From NCBI GenBank assembly GCA_964567755.1, contig CAZMNW010000026.1, positions 1-44,657 on the forward strand: a DNA stretch of 44,657 bases, given 5' to 3'. Source of the stretch: DASRJW01 sp964567755 (lineage in GTDB: Bacteria > Krumholzibacteriota > Krumholzibacteriia > G020349025). The position numbers and the translations under genes are program-made. Positions 33,979 through 43,740 of the stretch are shown here, in pieces; the stretch's first letter is position 1; each line of letters opens with the position of its first letter. A model generated the notes under the pieces. The model was not told where the DNA came from. It searched no databases and was given only the letters and a program-made list of their open reading frames with translations.

Positions 33979-34683
33979 GTGCGCATCCAACCCCGAATCG
34001 CGTGGGCACTCGTCGTTCTCCTTGCCGTTCCAACTCAGGCAGCAGCGGAAGAGAAGGATCAGGAGAAGCGGCTCGACAACGCCGCAGATGTCGTTCGCGA
34101 CATCCTCACGCTTCCGGAAGGCATCCCGGGCGACATCCTGGACAAGGCCGAATGCATCTGTGTGTTCCCATCGGTGAAAAAGCTCGCGCTCGGAGTCGGG
34201 GCCAGTTACGGCAAGGGCGCCATGCTCTGCCGCAGCAAACCTGACTTCACCGGCCCCTGGGGTGCGCCCGCAATGATGCGCTTGGAGGGGGGCAGCTTCG
34301 GCTTCCAGATCGGCGGTTCGGCGACCGATTTCGTGCTCCTGGTGATGAATCCCAAGGGCGCCAAGAGTGTGCTGTCCAGCAAGGTCAAGCTCGGCGCCGA
34401 TGCCGGCGTGGCGGCGGGCCCTCTGGGGCGCACGGCATCGGCCGAGACCGATCTGGTCATGAACGCCGAGATTCTCAGCTACTCGCGATCGAAGGGATTG
34501 TTCGCCGGCATCTCGCTCGCGGGCTCGACACTGCGGCAGGACAAAGACGACAACGAGGACCTCTACGGACGCGCGATCGACGCCAAGGATATCGTGCTCG
34601 ACAACGCAGTCGGCGTGCCCGATGGCGCCCTGCGTCTGGTGCAACTGCTGCAACAAGCTTCGGCCGAGAACGCTTCCCGATGA
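33979..34683 (+). CDS. SYLF-domain (YSC84-like) lipid-binding exported protein
   Basis: 234 residues. GTG 33979 follows GGAGG and starts a signal peptide (RIAWALVVLLAVPTQAAAEE). The domain runs from ECICVFPSVKKLALGVGASY (typical aCvavfPsvxkggfxvGgxxG) through GGSFGFQIGGSATDFVLLVM, LGADAGVAAGPLGRTASAET and AEILSYSRSKGLFAGISLAG. SYLF proteins bind phosphoinositides in eukaryotes; in bacteria the role at the envelope is unclear. An in-frame ATG at 33907 is unlikely because it would bury the signal. Confidence 0.88.
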   Translation: MRIQPRIAWALVVLLAVPTQAAAEEKDQEKRLDNAADVVRDILTLPEGIPGDILDKAECICVFPSVKKLALGVGASYGKGAMLCRSKPDFTGPWGAPAMMRLEGGSFGFQIGGSATDFVLLVMNPKGAKSVLSSKVKLGADAGVAAGPLGRTASAETDLVMNAEILSYSRSKGLFAGISLAGSTLRQDKDDNEDLYGRAIDAKDIVLDNAVGVPDGALRLVQLLQQASAENASR

Positions 34684-34694
34684 AGTGGACTCGA

Positions 34695-36074
34695 TCAGCT
34701 GCGCGCGCGTGATGCTCGTGACGACGACTGCGGGGCCACGGTGGGCGTCACCGAGGAACTTGCAGGCTTGCGCCCCGGCAAGGCGAAGCGCAAGATCGCA
34801 AGCCCCCAGACGCCGGAAACCAGCGAAGCCACCAGGATCCCGACCTTCGCTTGCGCGATCCATGCATCACTCACGAAGGCGAGATCCCCGATGAACAAGG
34901 ACATGGTGAACCCGACACCGCCCAAGCACGCGGCGCCGTAGATTTGCCCCCAACGCACGCCCACAGGCAACGCCGCACGACCACTGCGCACGGCGAGCCA
35001 GCTGAACAGCGTGATCCCGATCTGCTTGCCGAAGACGAGTCCGCAGATGACGCCCCAGCCGATGCGGGAATCCAGCGCTTGGCTCGCACCGCCTTCGAGC
35101 GTCACGCCCGCGTTGAAGAACGCGAACAGCGGCAAGATTGCGAACACGACGCATGGATGCAGCGCCTTTTCCAGCGCCAGCCCCGGCGGCCGCATGTCCC
35201 CTGCCGCTTCGTGCAGCACCTCGATGTCCTCGAGCGCCTCGGGCTGCGTCGTTCCCTCGCGCGTCAGACGGCGCTGCTGCAGCTCTTCGAGCCGGCCCGC
35301 GGCCATGGCAATCGACTCACGCGGATCGCGCGCGGGGCGGACGGGAACACACAACGCCACCAGGACTCCGGCGACGGTCGCGTGCACACCGGAGGCGAAG
35401 ATCGCCAACCAGACACCGAGACCGAGCACGGCGTAGAGCGCCGCATGCGTGCGCTGCATGCGGTTGGCCACAGCCAAGACGCCCAAGAGCAAGGCGGCGA
35501 CAATCAAAGCCGTGACCTGGAGTTTCTCTGTATAGAAGATGGCGATGACGAGAACGGCGCCGAGATCGTCGGCGATGGCGAGAGCGGTGAGAAACACCTT
35601 GAGTCCCACAGGCACACGGCTGCCGAACAGCGCCAGGATCCCCAGCGCGAACGCGATGTCGGTCGCCATCGGGATGCCCCAGCCATGCGATGGCTCGCCG
35701 GCCGGGTTGAAGGCGCGATAGAGAACGGCCGGCACGATCATGCCCCCGAGCGCCGCACTGACCGGCAGCACCGCGCGACGAAGGCTCGATAGTTGACCCA
35801 CCACCAGCTCGCGTTTGATTTCGAGCCCGATGACGAAGAAAAACACGGCCATGAGCAGGTCGTTGATCCAGTGTTGCAACGACAAGGCAAACGTCGCCTC
35901 GCCCCAGGAGACGGCGATCGGTGTGTGCGTGAGATCGACGTAGGTCGCGGCCCAGGGCGAGTTGGCCCAGAAAATCGCCGCCAGCGTGCAACCCAACAGA
36001 ACCATGCTGCCGGCAACCTGGGAGTGAACAAAGCGCGCGAAAACGTCGAGGGGGCCCCGGTCCTTTGGTCGCAA
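34695..36074 (-). CDS. nhaA: Na+/H+ antiporter NhaA
   Basis: Exports sodium in exchange for protons across the inner membrane. 459 residues. Core motifs are WINDLLMAVFFFVIGLEIKR, the GWGIPMATDIAFALGILAL segment with the transport Asp residues, LTALAIADDLGAVLVIAIFY (second Asp pair) and LHPCVVFAILPLFAFFNAGV. Between helices about 8 and 9 is a cytoplasmic loop with ELQQRRLTREGTTQPEALED, longer than in E. coli. TTG 36074 is chosen as the start because GGAGG lies 6 bases upstream; earlier in-frame codons are non-homologous. The gene converges on the SYLF gene with 11 bases between them. Confidence 0.95.
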   Translation of the reverse strand: MRPKDRGPLDVFARFVHSQVAGSMVLLGCTLAAIFWANSPWAATYVDLTHTPIAVSWGEATFALSLQHWINDLLMAVFFFVIGLEIKRELVVGQLSSLRRAVLPVSAALGGMIVPAVLYRAFNPAGEPSHGWGIPMATDIAFALGILALFGSRVPVGLKVFLTALAIADDLGAVLVIAIFYTEKLQVTALIVAALLLGVLAVANRMQRTHAALYAVLGLGVWLAIFASGVHATVAGVLVALCVPVRPARDPRESIAMAAGRLEELQQRRLTREGTTQPEALEDIEVLHEAAGDMRPPGLALEKALHPCVVFAILPLFAFFNAGVTLEGGASQALDSRIGWGVICGLVFGKQIGITLFSWLAVRSGRAALPVGVRWGQIYGAACLGGVGFTMSLFIGDLAFVSDAWIAQAKVGILVASLVSGVWGLAILRFALPGRKPASSSVTPTVAPQSSSRASRARS

Positions 36075-36367
36075 CGCAGTCCTCCTTCGCTTGCGCTGGT
36101 CTGGTGCAAACTGGCCCCGCAGTCTAAGCAGCGTCCGCGCGACTTGTCGACCCTGGGGCCCTGCGCCGGGGATTCGCCTGGAGAGCTCATCGAAGATCAT
36201 CGCCGAACCGGAATCGCCGCGCCGACCGACCGCAGACTGGCGGTTCCTTGACGGCTGATTGCGCCCAACATTAGGGTCTGCCACTGGCGATGCACGTGGC
36301 ATCCGCAGCGGCCAAGAGTTTTCTCGTCATCATCTTCAAGAACCTCCTGGCACGGTGATGGTTGGCG

Positions 36368-37123
36368 ATGATCGCTCTGACCCGACAGATCGGCGACCTC
36401 GAGCGTTGCGAGCTCACCTACCGGTCACGCGAGCCCATCGATCTCGCGCGCGCACGCCTGCAGCATCATCAATATGAGCAGCTTCTCGAACATCTGGGCG
36501 TGGAGGTCGTGTCACTGCCCGCCGAGCCAGGGTTGCCGGATGCCGTGTTTGTCGAGGATGCGGCGGTGGTCCTCGACGAGTGCGCTTTGCTGCCGAGAAT
36601 GGGGGCTGCGAGCCGCAGGCCCGAGATCGAAAGTCTCGCGGCGGCGTTGCGCGCTCACAGGCCTCTCGTGCGTCTCGGCGAGCCGGGAACGCTGGATGGC
36701 GGTGACGTCCTGCGCATGGGGCGCACGCTCTACGTCGGCCTTTCGACTCGCACCGATGCCGCCGGTATCGCCACATTGCGACACCATGCCGCACCGCTCG
36801 GCTACGAGGTCCGCCCTGTTCCCGTGCAGGGTTGTCTGCACCTCAAGAGCGCGTGCACGGCGCTCGGCCCCTACACCTTGCTCGGCAATCCGGAACGCGT
36901 GGACCGGTCGAACTTCCCCGGCTTGCAGTTCGTGACCGTGAGCCCCGACGAGCCGGACGCAGCCAACGTGCTGCGAATCGGTGATCAAATCCTTGCTTCC
37001 GCTTGTTTCCCACGCACTTTGGAACGACTCGTCGGCCTCGGCTTCCGGGTCCATGCGGTGGACAACTCCGAGCTCGTCAAGGCCGAAGGCGGACTCACCT
37101 GCACCGCTGTTCTCGTCGATTGA
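36368..37123 (+). CDS. Dimethylarginine dimethylaminohydrolase (DDAH) family
   Basis: Guanidine-modifying hydrolase, expected to split N-methylated arginine into citrulline and methylamines. 251 residues, normal length. Catalytic features: FVEDAAVV (Glu/Asp, residues 61-68), GCLHLKSACTALG (His, about 156) and a C-terminal nucleophile Cys in GGLTCTAV (about 245). The pentein-fold repeats NRVGE-like are replaced by GTLDGGDVLRMG. Starts at TTG 36362 or ATG 36368 are both possible, and neither has a strong ribosome site. Some bacterial members act on related guanidines, so the exact substrate is open. Confidence 0.9.
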   Translation: MIALTRQIGDLERCELTYRSREPIDLARARLQHHQYEQLLEHLGVEVVSLPAEPGLPDAVFVEDAAVVLDECALLPRMGAASRRPEIESLAAALRAHRPLVRLGEPGTLDGGDVLRMGRTLYVGLSTRTDAAGIATLRHHAAPLGYEVRPVPVQGCLHLKSACTALGPYTLLGNPERVDRSNFPGLQFVTVSPDEPDAANVLRIGDQILASACFPRTLERLVGLGFRVHAVDNSELVKAEGGLTCTAVLVD

Positions 37124-37331
37124 GGTCGGCCGGCCAAGCGCCACGCCATGATCGATCGCGCCGCGCGCCCGCCGCCACCGCGGGCCACACGACCGGCCGC
37201 CCGCCACCAAGCCTTTTCATCTTCCTCTGCTGGCTTTGACGGCGCGCGCTGCTCTACGATAGCCAAGGTTCGTCGAGGGTCGCATCGGCCATGCCCGATG
37301 CAAGATTCGGCAACAGACGCGGAGGCAGCGC

Positions 37332-38714
37332 GTGCTCTTTGGTCGCGCCTTTGTTCCCGAGATCCAGGAGCTCATCCGTTCGCGTGACTTCAAGTCGTTG
37401 CGCGAGGCCATGGTCGAGCTCTTGCCCGCCGATCTCGCCGACGCATTGTCGTTCCTGCACCCGGAGGAACGCGCCGTCGTCTTTCGCGTGCTTCCGGCAG
37501 CACTCGCCGCCGACATCTTCGAGTACCTCGACATCGACGCGCAGGAAGCGCTGCTGCGCAGCCTCGGCCAAGGGGAGGCGGCTGCCATTCTCAACGAGAT
37601 GGCGCCTGACGATCGCACGGCGCTGCTCGAGGAGCTGCCGGGCACGGTGACCCGGCAGGTCATCAACCTGCTGACGCCCGAGGAGCGGCGCATCGCGACG
37701 ATGCTGCTCGGCTATCGCGAGGAAAGCATCGGCCGGCGCATGACGCCGGATTACGTCAGCATCCGCGAGGAATGGCGCGTCGCAGAGGTCATCGAGCATC
37801 TGCGGCGTTTCGGCCGCGACAGCGAAACCATGAACATCCTCTACGTCGTCGATGCGCACGGCAAGCTGCTCGATGACATCCGGCTGCGCGAGGTGATCCT
37901 GGCCCCCGCCGACAAGAGCGTCGCCGAACTCATGGATCGCACCTTCACCGCACTCAACGTCAACGACGACCAGGAAGTGGCGGTCAACACCTTCAAGCAC
38001 TACGACCGCGTGGCCCTCCCGGTGGTCGACACCCGCGGCATCTTGGTCGGCATCGTCACGGTGGACGATGTCCTGGACGTCGCCGCCGAAGAAACGACCG
38101 AGGACATCCACAAGCTCGGCGGTCTCGTGGCCCTGGACGAACCCTATCTGGACACCGGGTTCCTGAGCATGGTGCGCAAGCGCGCCGTCTGGCTGTGTGT
38201 GTTGTTCATGGGCGAAATGTTGACGGTGAACGTGTTGTCACGTTTCGAGGCGCACATCGAAAAGGCGGTGGTGCTCACGCTTTTCATTCCGCTCATCATC
38301 AGCAGTGGAGGCAACTCGGGCTCGCAGGCCACGACCCTCATCATCCGGGCGATGGCTCTCGGCGAAATCGGTCTCGGCGACTGGTGGCGCATCATGCGGC
38401 GCGAGGTGCTCGCCGGGCTGTGCCTGGGCGGCACGCTCGGCGCACTCGGCTTCCTGCGCGTGGTCCTCGGCGCGCAGCTATTGGATCAACACGTCCCCTA
38501 CACGCTGCTCCTTGGTTTAACCATCGCCATCGCTCTGGTGGGCGTCGTCCTCTGGGGAACGCTGGCAGGTTCGATGCTGCCGATCGTGCTGCGCCGGATC
38601 GGCCTCGATCCGGCAGTGTCGTCCGCGCCGCTGGTCGCGACGTTGGTGGACGTGATCGGCGTCAGCATCTACTTTGGCGTCGCCATCACCCTTCTCCGCG
38701 AACGCATCTTGTGA
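37332..38714 (+). CDS. mgtE: Magnesium transporter MgtE
   Basis: A dimeric Mg2+ channel gated by intracellular Mg2+. 460 residues. The N domain (residues 1-130) has helical repeats (DLADALSFLHPEERAVVFRV, AAAILNEMAPDDRTALLEEL). A CBS pair follows (about 135-255; VADLMDR-type ELMDRTFTALNVNDDQEVAV and ALPVVDTRGILVGIVTVDDV). Then five membrane spans, with LIISSGGNSGSQATTLIIRA, the GGNxGxQ pore motif. The start is GTG 37332. No Mg2+ riboswitch could be recognised in the 208-base leader. Confidence 0.95.
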   Translation: MLFGRAFVPEIQELIRSRDFKSLREAMVELLPADLADALSFLHPEERAVVFRVLPAALAADIFEYLDIDAQEALLRSLGQGEAAAILNEMAPDDRTALLEELPGTVTRQVINLLTPEERRIATMLLGYREESIGRRMTPDYVSIREEWRVAEVIEHLRRFGRDSETMNILYVVDAHGKLLDDIRLREVILAPADKSVAELMDRTFTALNVNDDQEVAVNTFKHYDRVALPVVDTRGILVGIVTVDDVLDVAAEETTEDIHKLGGLVALDEPYLDTGFLSMVRKRAVWLCVLFMGEMLTVNVLSRFEAHIEKAVVLTLFIPLIISSGGNSGSQATTLIIRAMALGEIGLGDWWRIMRREVLAGLCLGGTLGALGFLRVVLGAQLLDQHVPYTLLLGLTIAIALVGVVLWGTLAGSMLPIVLRRIGLDPAVSSAPLVATLVDVIGVSIYFGVAITLLRERIL

Positions 38715-38769
38715 TTCGACCTTCGTTCCGCCATCCTCCATCATCACAGCGAACGAACGGCGACCTGGC

Positions 38770-40149
38770 GTGAACGCATCCATCGACAGCGCATCCCCTC
38801 CCACGGTGGAGTCGCAGAACCAGCGCCGCAATCGTGCGCGACGCGACCTGCGCCGCATCGCCCAAGATGGCGCCGTCTTCGGCTGGATGGTCGGGATCGG
38901 CGAAACCTACATCTCGGCTTTTGCCCTCGCCCTCGGCGCCGGTCCGGTGAGCACCGGCTTTCTCGCCACGGCACCGCTGCTCGCGGGTGCGTGTTTGCAG
39001 ACCATCTCGCCATTCGGGGCGCGCAGGCTCGGGACGCTGCGCCGCTGGGTCGTGCTCTGCGCTTGCCTGCAAGCGGCGGCGTTCGCACCGCTCGTCATTG
39101 GCGCCTTGCGTGGCCACTTGCCGCTCGCGGTGCTGTTCGCATCCACCGCGCTCTATTGGGCGGCGGGCATGGGAGCCAACCCAGCGTGGAACACCTGGGT
39201 CGGAACGCTGGTGCCTCGGAGCGTGCGGCATCGGTACTTCGCCCGGCGCGCGCTCTTCCACCAAGGCGCCATCTTGCTCGCGATCATGACTGGTGGCACG
39301 CTGCTGCACTTGGGTGCGTCGCGTGGCACGCCGCTCGAGTTCTTCGCCTGGCTGTTCGGCGCCGCGATCGTGGCCCGGGCCGTTTCCGCGCGCCTGCTGG
39401 CCACCTACAGCGATCCGCCACGCGGCTGGCCGAAGCTCCGCACCATTTCCCCGCGCGAGTTCGTGCGGCGTTTGACGACCCGGAACGAAGGCAGGCTCCT
39501 GCTCTTCCTCCTGCTCACCCAATCGACGGTCATGATCGCGTCGCCGTTCTTCACCCCCTACATGTTGAAATCGTTGCATCTCGATTACGGCCAGTACATG
39601 ACACTGCTCGCCACCAGCTTCGTGGCCAAGATCATCATGTTGCCGCGCTTCGGCAAGCTGGCGAAGCATTGGGGCGTGACCCGAGTCCTCGCTCTCGGAT
39701 CGATGGGCATCGCGCCGCTGCCGGCGCTTTGGCTCGTCTCCGACTCGTTCTATTATCTACTCGTGGTGCAGCTGCTGTCGGGAACCGTCTGGGCGGCGTA
39801 CGAGCTCGCAGTCATCCTGCTGCAACTCGAGCTGATCGGCGAGGAGGAACGCACCAGCGTGCTCTCGTACTTCAATCTCGCCAGCGCCATGGCGCAAGTG
39901 ACGGGAACGCTGCTCGGCGGCGCGTTGCTGTCGCGCCTCGGGGCCACGGCCCACGCCTATGCGGTCTTGTTCGCTGTGTCGGCGACCGCACGCGTGCTGG
40001 CGCTCGGGGCGCTGCACGGACTGCGCGGTGTGGAGGTTCCCGCCGGCGAAGTGGTGCTCCGCATCTTGGCCATTCGTCCCTTCGGCACATTCGCGCGCCC
40101 GATCCATGCCAGCTTCCGCCGCGCGCGCCGGTCCGCCGACGATTCTTGA
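38770..40149 (+). CDS. MFS transporter
   Basis: 459 residues with about 12 membrane spans in two halves joined by a cytoplasmic loop near residues 210-245 (PRGWPKLRTISPREFVRRLT). The first half carries GAVFGWMVGIGETYISAFAL and GTLRRWVVLCACLQAAAFAP; the second carries STVMIASPFFTPYMLKSLHL and SGTVWAAYELAVILLQLELI. It resembles MFS permeases of unknown substrate found beside sugar or nodulation-like genes. GTG 38770 is given; it lies 55 bases after mgtE, so the two may be cotranscribed. Confidence 0.82.
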   Translation: MNASIDSASPPTVESQNQRRNRARRDLRRIAQDGAVFGWMVGIGETYISAFALALGAGPVSTGFLATAPLLAGACLQTISPFGARRLGTLRRWVVLCACLQAAAFAPLVIGALRGHLPLAVLFASTALYWAAGMGANPAWNTWVGTLVPRSVRHRYFARRALFHQGAILLAIMTGGTLLHLGASRGTPLEFFAWLFGAAIVARAVSARLLATYSDPPRGWPKLRTISPREFVRRLTTRNEGRLLLFLLLTQSTVMIASPFFTPYMLKSLHLDYGQYMTLLATSFVAKIIMLPRFGKLAKHWGVTRVLALGSMGIAPLPALWLVSDSFYYLLVVQLLSGTVWAAYELAVILLQLELIGEEERTSVLSYFNLASAMAQVTGTLLGGALLSRLGATAHAYAVLFAVSATARVLALGALHGLRGVEVPAGEVVLRILAIRPFGTFARPIHASFRRARRSADDS

Positions 40150-40201
40150 TTCTGGCCACTCGAACCCACACCGACTAAGATCCCGACCAAAGGAGCCCTC
40201 C

Positions 40202-41191
40202 GTGAACCCACCGCTCGACATCGTCCTGTTGCTGGCGCTCCCCGCTTCGGGAAAGTCCGAGGTGCGCAAGTATCTGGCGAGCGTGCCTCCTGCGCGTGCG
40301 TTGCACGACTTCCGTCTCGGACCGACCGTGCAGCTCGACGACTACCCCTACGTCCACATGATGCGTAGGATCTCCGAGGTGCTGCGCCAAGCCGGACACT
40401 CCGGTGTTTTCTTCGACTCGCCCGACCAGTCGATGCGAGAACCTCTCGACTGGGGTACGCTCATCGAGCTCGTGAACGACGATTTTGCCGACCTGTCTTC
40501 GGCGCCGGGCATGCCGGCGTCGTGCGGAGCGTGGATGCTCGATCGTTTCGACGCCGCTCGGGCGCGACTCGGAGTCAGGCCCGAGCTCGAAGGCTTGTCT
40601 GGGCGTTTGCGCTCCACTGTCGTCGAAGCAATCGACGCCGAAGCACGTGCATTGTGGGAAGAGAAGCAAGTTCAAATCCCACCGCACCCGCGCGATCTCG
40701 AAGGCAAGACCATCGTCATCGAGTTCGCGCGCGGCGGCCCGGAGCGAGCGTCGATGCCCTTGCCAGAACCGCTCGGCTACGAATACTCGCTGGCGCAACT
40801 TTCCGACGGCATCCTCGCGCGCGCCACCATCCTTTACATCTGGGTCACACCCGAAGAATCCCGACGCAAGAATCGCGAGCGCGCTCGCCCCGGACGCGAA
40901 GGCGACGCCTCCATCCTGCACCATGGAGTTCCCGAGAGCGTCATGCTGCAAGACTATGGCTGCGACGACATGGAGTCGCTGATCGCGCGTGCCGCGCGAG
41001 CCGACACCGTGCGCATCGAAGCTCGGGGACGGCACTTCGATCTGCCGGTCGCGCGCTTCGACAATCGCATCGACAAGACGTCTTTCATCCGCGAAGACCC
41101 CGCGCGCTGGGCGGCGGGCGACGTGACTGCGGTCCACACCGCCTTGCAGGAAGCTTTCGAGTGCTTGGCACGCGCCAACGCTTCGCGCTGA
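40202..41191 (+). CDS. P-loop nucleotide-binding protein upstream of phosphoketolase
   Basis: 329 residues. GTG 40202 follows AAAGGAG. The N-terminus has a Walker A loop, LLLALPASGKSEVRKYL (residues about 8-24), with Ala in place of the usual Gly. LDDYPYVHMMRRI may be the acidic Walker B-like or substrate site. KTIVIEFARGGPE and LYIWVTPEESRRKNRERARP resemble nucleoside/small-molecule kinases, where a basic lid closes on ATP. I know no named family. It is 44 bases upstream of the phosphoketolase gene on the same strand, so an operon with central carbon metabolism is likely. Confidence 0.75.
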   Translation: MNPPLDIVLLLALPASGKSEVRKYLASVPPARALHDFRLGPTVQLDDYPYVHMMRRISEVLRQAGHSGVFFDSPDQSMREPLDWGTLIELVNDDFADLSSAPGMPASCGAWMLDRFDAARARLGVRPELEGLSGRLRSTVVEAIDAEARALWEEKQVQIPPHPRDLEGKTIVIEFARGGPERASMPLPEPLGYEYSLAQLSDGILARATILYIWVTPEESRRKNRERARPGREGDASILHHGVPESVMLQDYGCDDMESLIARAARADTVRIEARGRHFDLPVARFDNRIDKTSFIREDPARWAAGDVTAVHTALQEAFECLARANASR

Positions 41192-41235
41192 AACGAACCG
41201 AGCGCCGTGCCGGTGCTACGACAAAGGAGCGCAAC

Positions 41236-43740
41236 ATGGCCAGAGCAAAGCAGACTCGAAAAACCGCAGCCACGAAGAAGCGTGGGGCCCGTGCCCATCG
41301 TTCGGCAGGTGCATCCGCTGGGCACTCGGAAACGGAGCTGCGGCAGATCGACGCCTACTGGCGTGCGGCTAATTATCTTTCCGTCGGACAGATCTACCTG
41401 CTCGACAATCCGCTGCTCCGACAACCGTTGCGCAAGGAGCACATCAAGCCGCGCTTGCTCGGGCACTGGGGGACGACGCCCGGCCTCAACTTCATCTACG
41501 CACATCTGAATCGCATCATCCGCAAACACGATCTCGACATGATCTACGTCACCGGTCCGGGCCACGGGGGTCCGGGGCTGGTGGCGAACACGTATCTGGA
41601 GGGCACGTACAGCGAGGTCTATCCGGATGTCTCGCAAGACGAAGAAGGACTGCACCGTCTGTTCAAACAATTCTCCTTCCCTGGCGGTATTCCGAGCCAC
41701 GTCGCCCCGGAAACTCCCGGTTCCATTCACGAAGGTGGCGAGCTGGGCTATGCGCTGTCACACGCATACGGCGCGGCATTCGACAACCCCGACTTGACGG
41801 TCGCATGCGTCGTCGGCGATGGCGAGGCGGAAACCGGGCCCTTGGCCACGAGCTGGCACTCCAACAAGTTCTTGAACCCGGCACGTGACGGCGTCGTACT
41901 CCCTATCTTGCACTTGAATGGTTACAAGATCGCCAACCCCTGCGTGTTGGCGCGCATCAGCCACGAAGAACTGGAGGCTCTCTTTCGTGGCTACGGGCAT
42001 ACGCCATACTTCGTCGAGGGCGACGAACCCGAGAAGATGCATCGGCAAATGGCGGCGACGCTCGATGTGGTGTTCGCCGAGATCGAGCGTCTGCGGCGCG
42101 AAGCCCGCGACGGCCGGCTGCGGCAGCGTCCACGCTGGCCCATGATCGTGCTACGCACACCCAAGGGCTGGACCTGTCCGCGCGAGATCGACGGCAAGCG
42201 CACCGAAGGCTCCTGGCGGTCACATCAGGTGCCGATGGGCGAGATGCACGAGAATCCGGCGCACGTGAAGCTATTGGAAAAATGGATGCGAAGCTACGGA
42301 CCGGAGGAGCTGTTCGACCGTTCGGGGCGCTTGCGTGCCGAGCTGGCGGCGCTCGCCCCCCAGGGTGCGCGGCGAATGGGAGCCAATCCGCATGCGAACG
42401 GCGGCCTTCTGTTGCGCGATCTGCGCCTGCCCGACTTTCGTCGTTACGCCATCGACGTGCCGCGCCCTGGTGCCGCGACCGCCGAGGCGACCCGCGTCAT
42501 GGGACAGTTCCTGCGCGATACGATGCGGCTCAATCTCGAATCACGCAACTTCCGCCTGTTCAGCCCGGACGAAAACAACTCCAATCGCTGGCAGGACGTG
42601 CTGCAGGTGACGAATCGCGCTTGGAATGCCGAGATCCTGCCGGGAGACGACCATCTTGCGGCGGATGGCCGCGTGATGGAAATGCTTTCGGAGCATCAGT
42701 GTCAGGGCTGGCTCGAGGGCTATTTATTGACCGGGCGACACGGGTTCTTCTCCTGCTACGAAGCATTCATCCACATCGTGGATTCGATGCTCAACCAGCA
42801 TGCGAAGTGGTTGAAGGTCTGCAACCACATCCCGTGGCGGCGGCCGATCGCCTCACTCAACTACCTGCTGTCGAGTCACGTCTGGCGACAGGACCACAAT
42901 GGTTTCAGCCACCAAGACCCCGGCTTCATCGATCACGTGGTCAACAAGAAGGCGGAGGTCGTGCGCGTGTACCTGCCCCCCGACGCCAACTGTCTGCTGA
43001 GCGTCACCGACCACTGCTTGCGCAGCCGCAACTACATCAATGTAGTCATCGCCGGCAAGCAGCCTGCACCGCAGTGGCTCAGCATGGATCAGGCGATCAA
43101 GCATTGCACGGCCGGTCTCTCCATTTGGGATTGGGCCAGCAACGATCGGGGTGGCGAACCCGACGTGGTGCTCGCCTGCTGCGGTGATGTGCCGACGCTC
43201 GAAACCCTGGCGGCGGTCGCTCTCCTGCGCCAGCACCTGCCGGAGCTCAAGGTGCGCGTCATCAACGTCGTCAACTTGATGACCTTGCAGCCGGCCGAGG
43301 AGCATCCGCACGGCCTTTCGCATCGCGAGTTCGATGTCTTGTTCACCAAGGACAAGCCAATCATCTTCGCGTTTCATGGCTACCCGTGGCTCATCCACCG
43401 GCTGACCTACCGGCGCACCAACCACGCGAACCTGCACGTCCGCGGCTACAAGGAAGAAGGGACCACCACGACGCCATTCGACATGGTCGTCTTGAACGAG
43501 ATGGATCGCTTTCATCTGTTCGAGGACGTCATCGACCGCGTCCCCGGCCTCGGAACGCGCGCCGCTTACGCCAAGCAGGCCATCCGCGACAAGTTGATTG
43601 ACCACCAGCGGTACATTTGCGTCCATGGCGAGGACATGCCGGAAATCCAGAACTGGCGTTGGGACACGCCCGCAGCCGCCCAACCTCGCGCGCGCGCGGT
43701 CAAGCGGCGCTCCCGCCATACGGAGGCGGACAACGAATAG
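41236..43740 (+). CDS. xfp: Phosphoketolase (xylulose-5-P/fructose-6-P)
   Basis: Thiamine-diphosphate enzyme that splits xylulose-5-phosphate or fructose-6-phosphate with phosphate to give acetyl phosphate plus glyceraldehyde-3-P or erythrose-4-P. 834 residues. Both family signatures are present: EGGELGYALSHAYGAAFDNP and GDGEAETGPLATSWHSNKF. GHGGPGLVANTYLEG and SPDENNSNRWQDVL also match. ATG 41236 is preceded by AAAGGAG. Residues 1-32 are a basic Lys/Arg/Ala tail (MARAKQTRKTAATKKRGARA) and the C-terminus ends in another basic stretch; both are outside the family core. Together they make it about 40 residues longer than typical members. Confidence 0.95.
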   Translation: MARAKQTRKTAATKKRGARAHRSAGASAGHSETELRQIDAYWRAANYLSVGQIYLLDNPLLRQPLRKEHIKPRLLGHWGTTPGLNFIYAHLNRIIRKHDLDMIYVTGPGHGGPGLVANTYLEGTYSEVYPDVSQDEEGLHRLFKQFSFPGGIPSHVAPETPGSIHEGGELGYALSHAYGAAFDNPDLTVACVVGDGEAETGPLATSWHSNKFLNPARDGVVLPILHLNGYKIANPCVLARISHEELEALFRGYGHTPYFVEGDEPEKMHRQMAATLDVVFAEIERLRREARDGRLRQRPRWPMIVLRTPKGWTCPREIDGKRTEGSWRSHQVPMGEMHENPAHVKLLEKWMRSYGPEELFDRSGRLRAELAALAPQGARRMGANPHANGGLLLRDLRLPDFRRYAIDVPRPGAATAEATRVMGQFLRDTMRLNLESRNFRLFSPDENNSNRWQDVLQVTNRAWNAEILPGDDHLAADGRVMEMLSEHQCQGWLEGYLLTGRHGFFSCYEAFIHIVDSMLNQHAKWLKVCNHIPWRRPIASLNYLLSSHVWRQDHNGFSHQDPGFIDHVVNKKAEVVRVYLPPDANCLLSVTDHCLRSRNYINVVIAGKQPAPQWLSMDQAIKHCTAGLSIWDWASNDRGGEPDVVLACCGDVPTLETLAAVALLRQHLPELKVRVINVVNLMTLQPAEEHPHGLSHREFDVLFTKDKPIIFAFHGYPWLIHRLTYRRTNHANLHVRGYKEEGTTTTPFDMVVLNEMDRFHLFEDVIDRVPGLGTRAAYAKQAIRDKLIDHQRYICVHGEDMPEIQNWRWDTPAAAQPRARAVKRRSRHTEADNE

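Noticed and set aside
33505..34033. Upstream extension of the minus-strand exported protein to a 488-codon frame
   Set aside because: The extension has no signal peptide and no family pattern; a ribosome site, start and signal peptide in another frame give a better model.
37124..37331. Mg2+-sensing M-box riboswitch before mgtE
   Set aside because: The leader is short and I could not find the conserved helices; no support.
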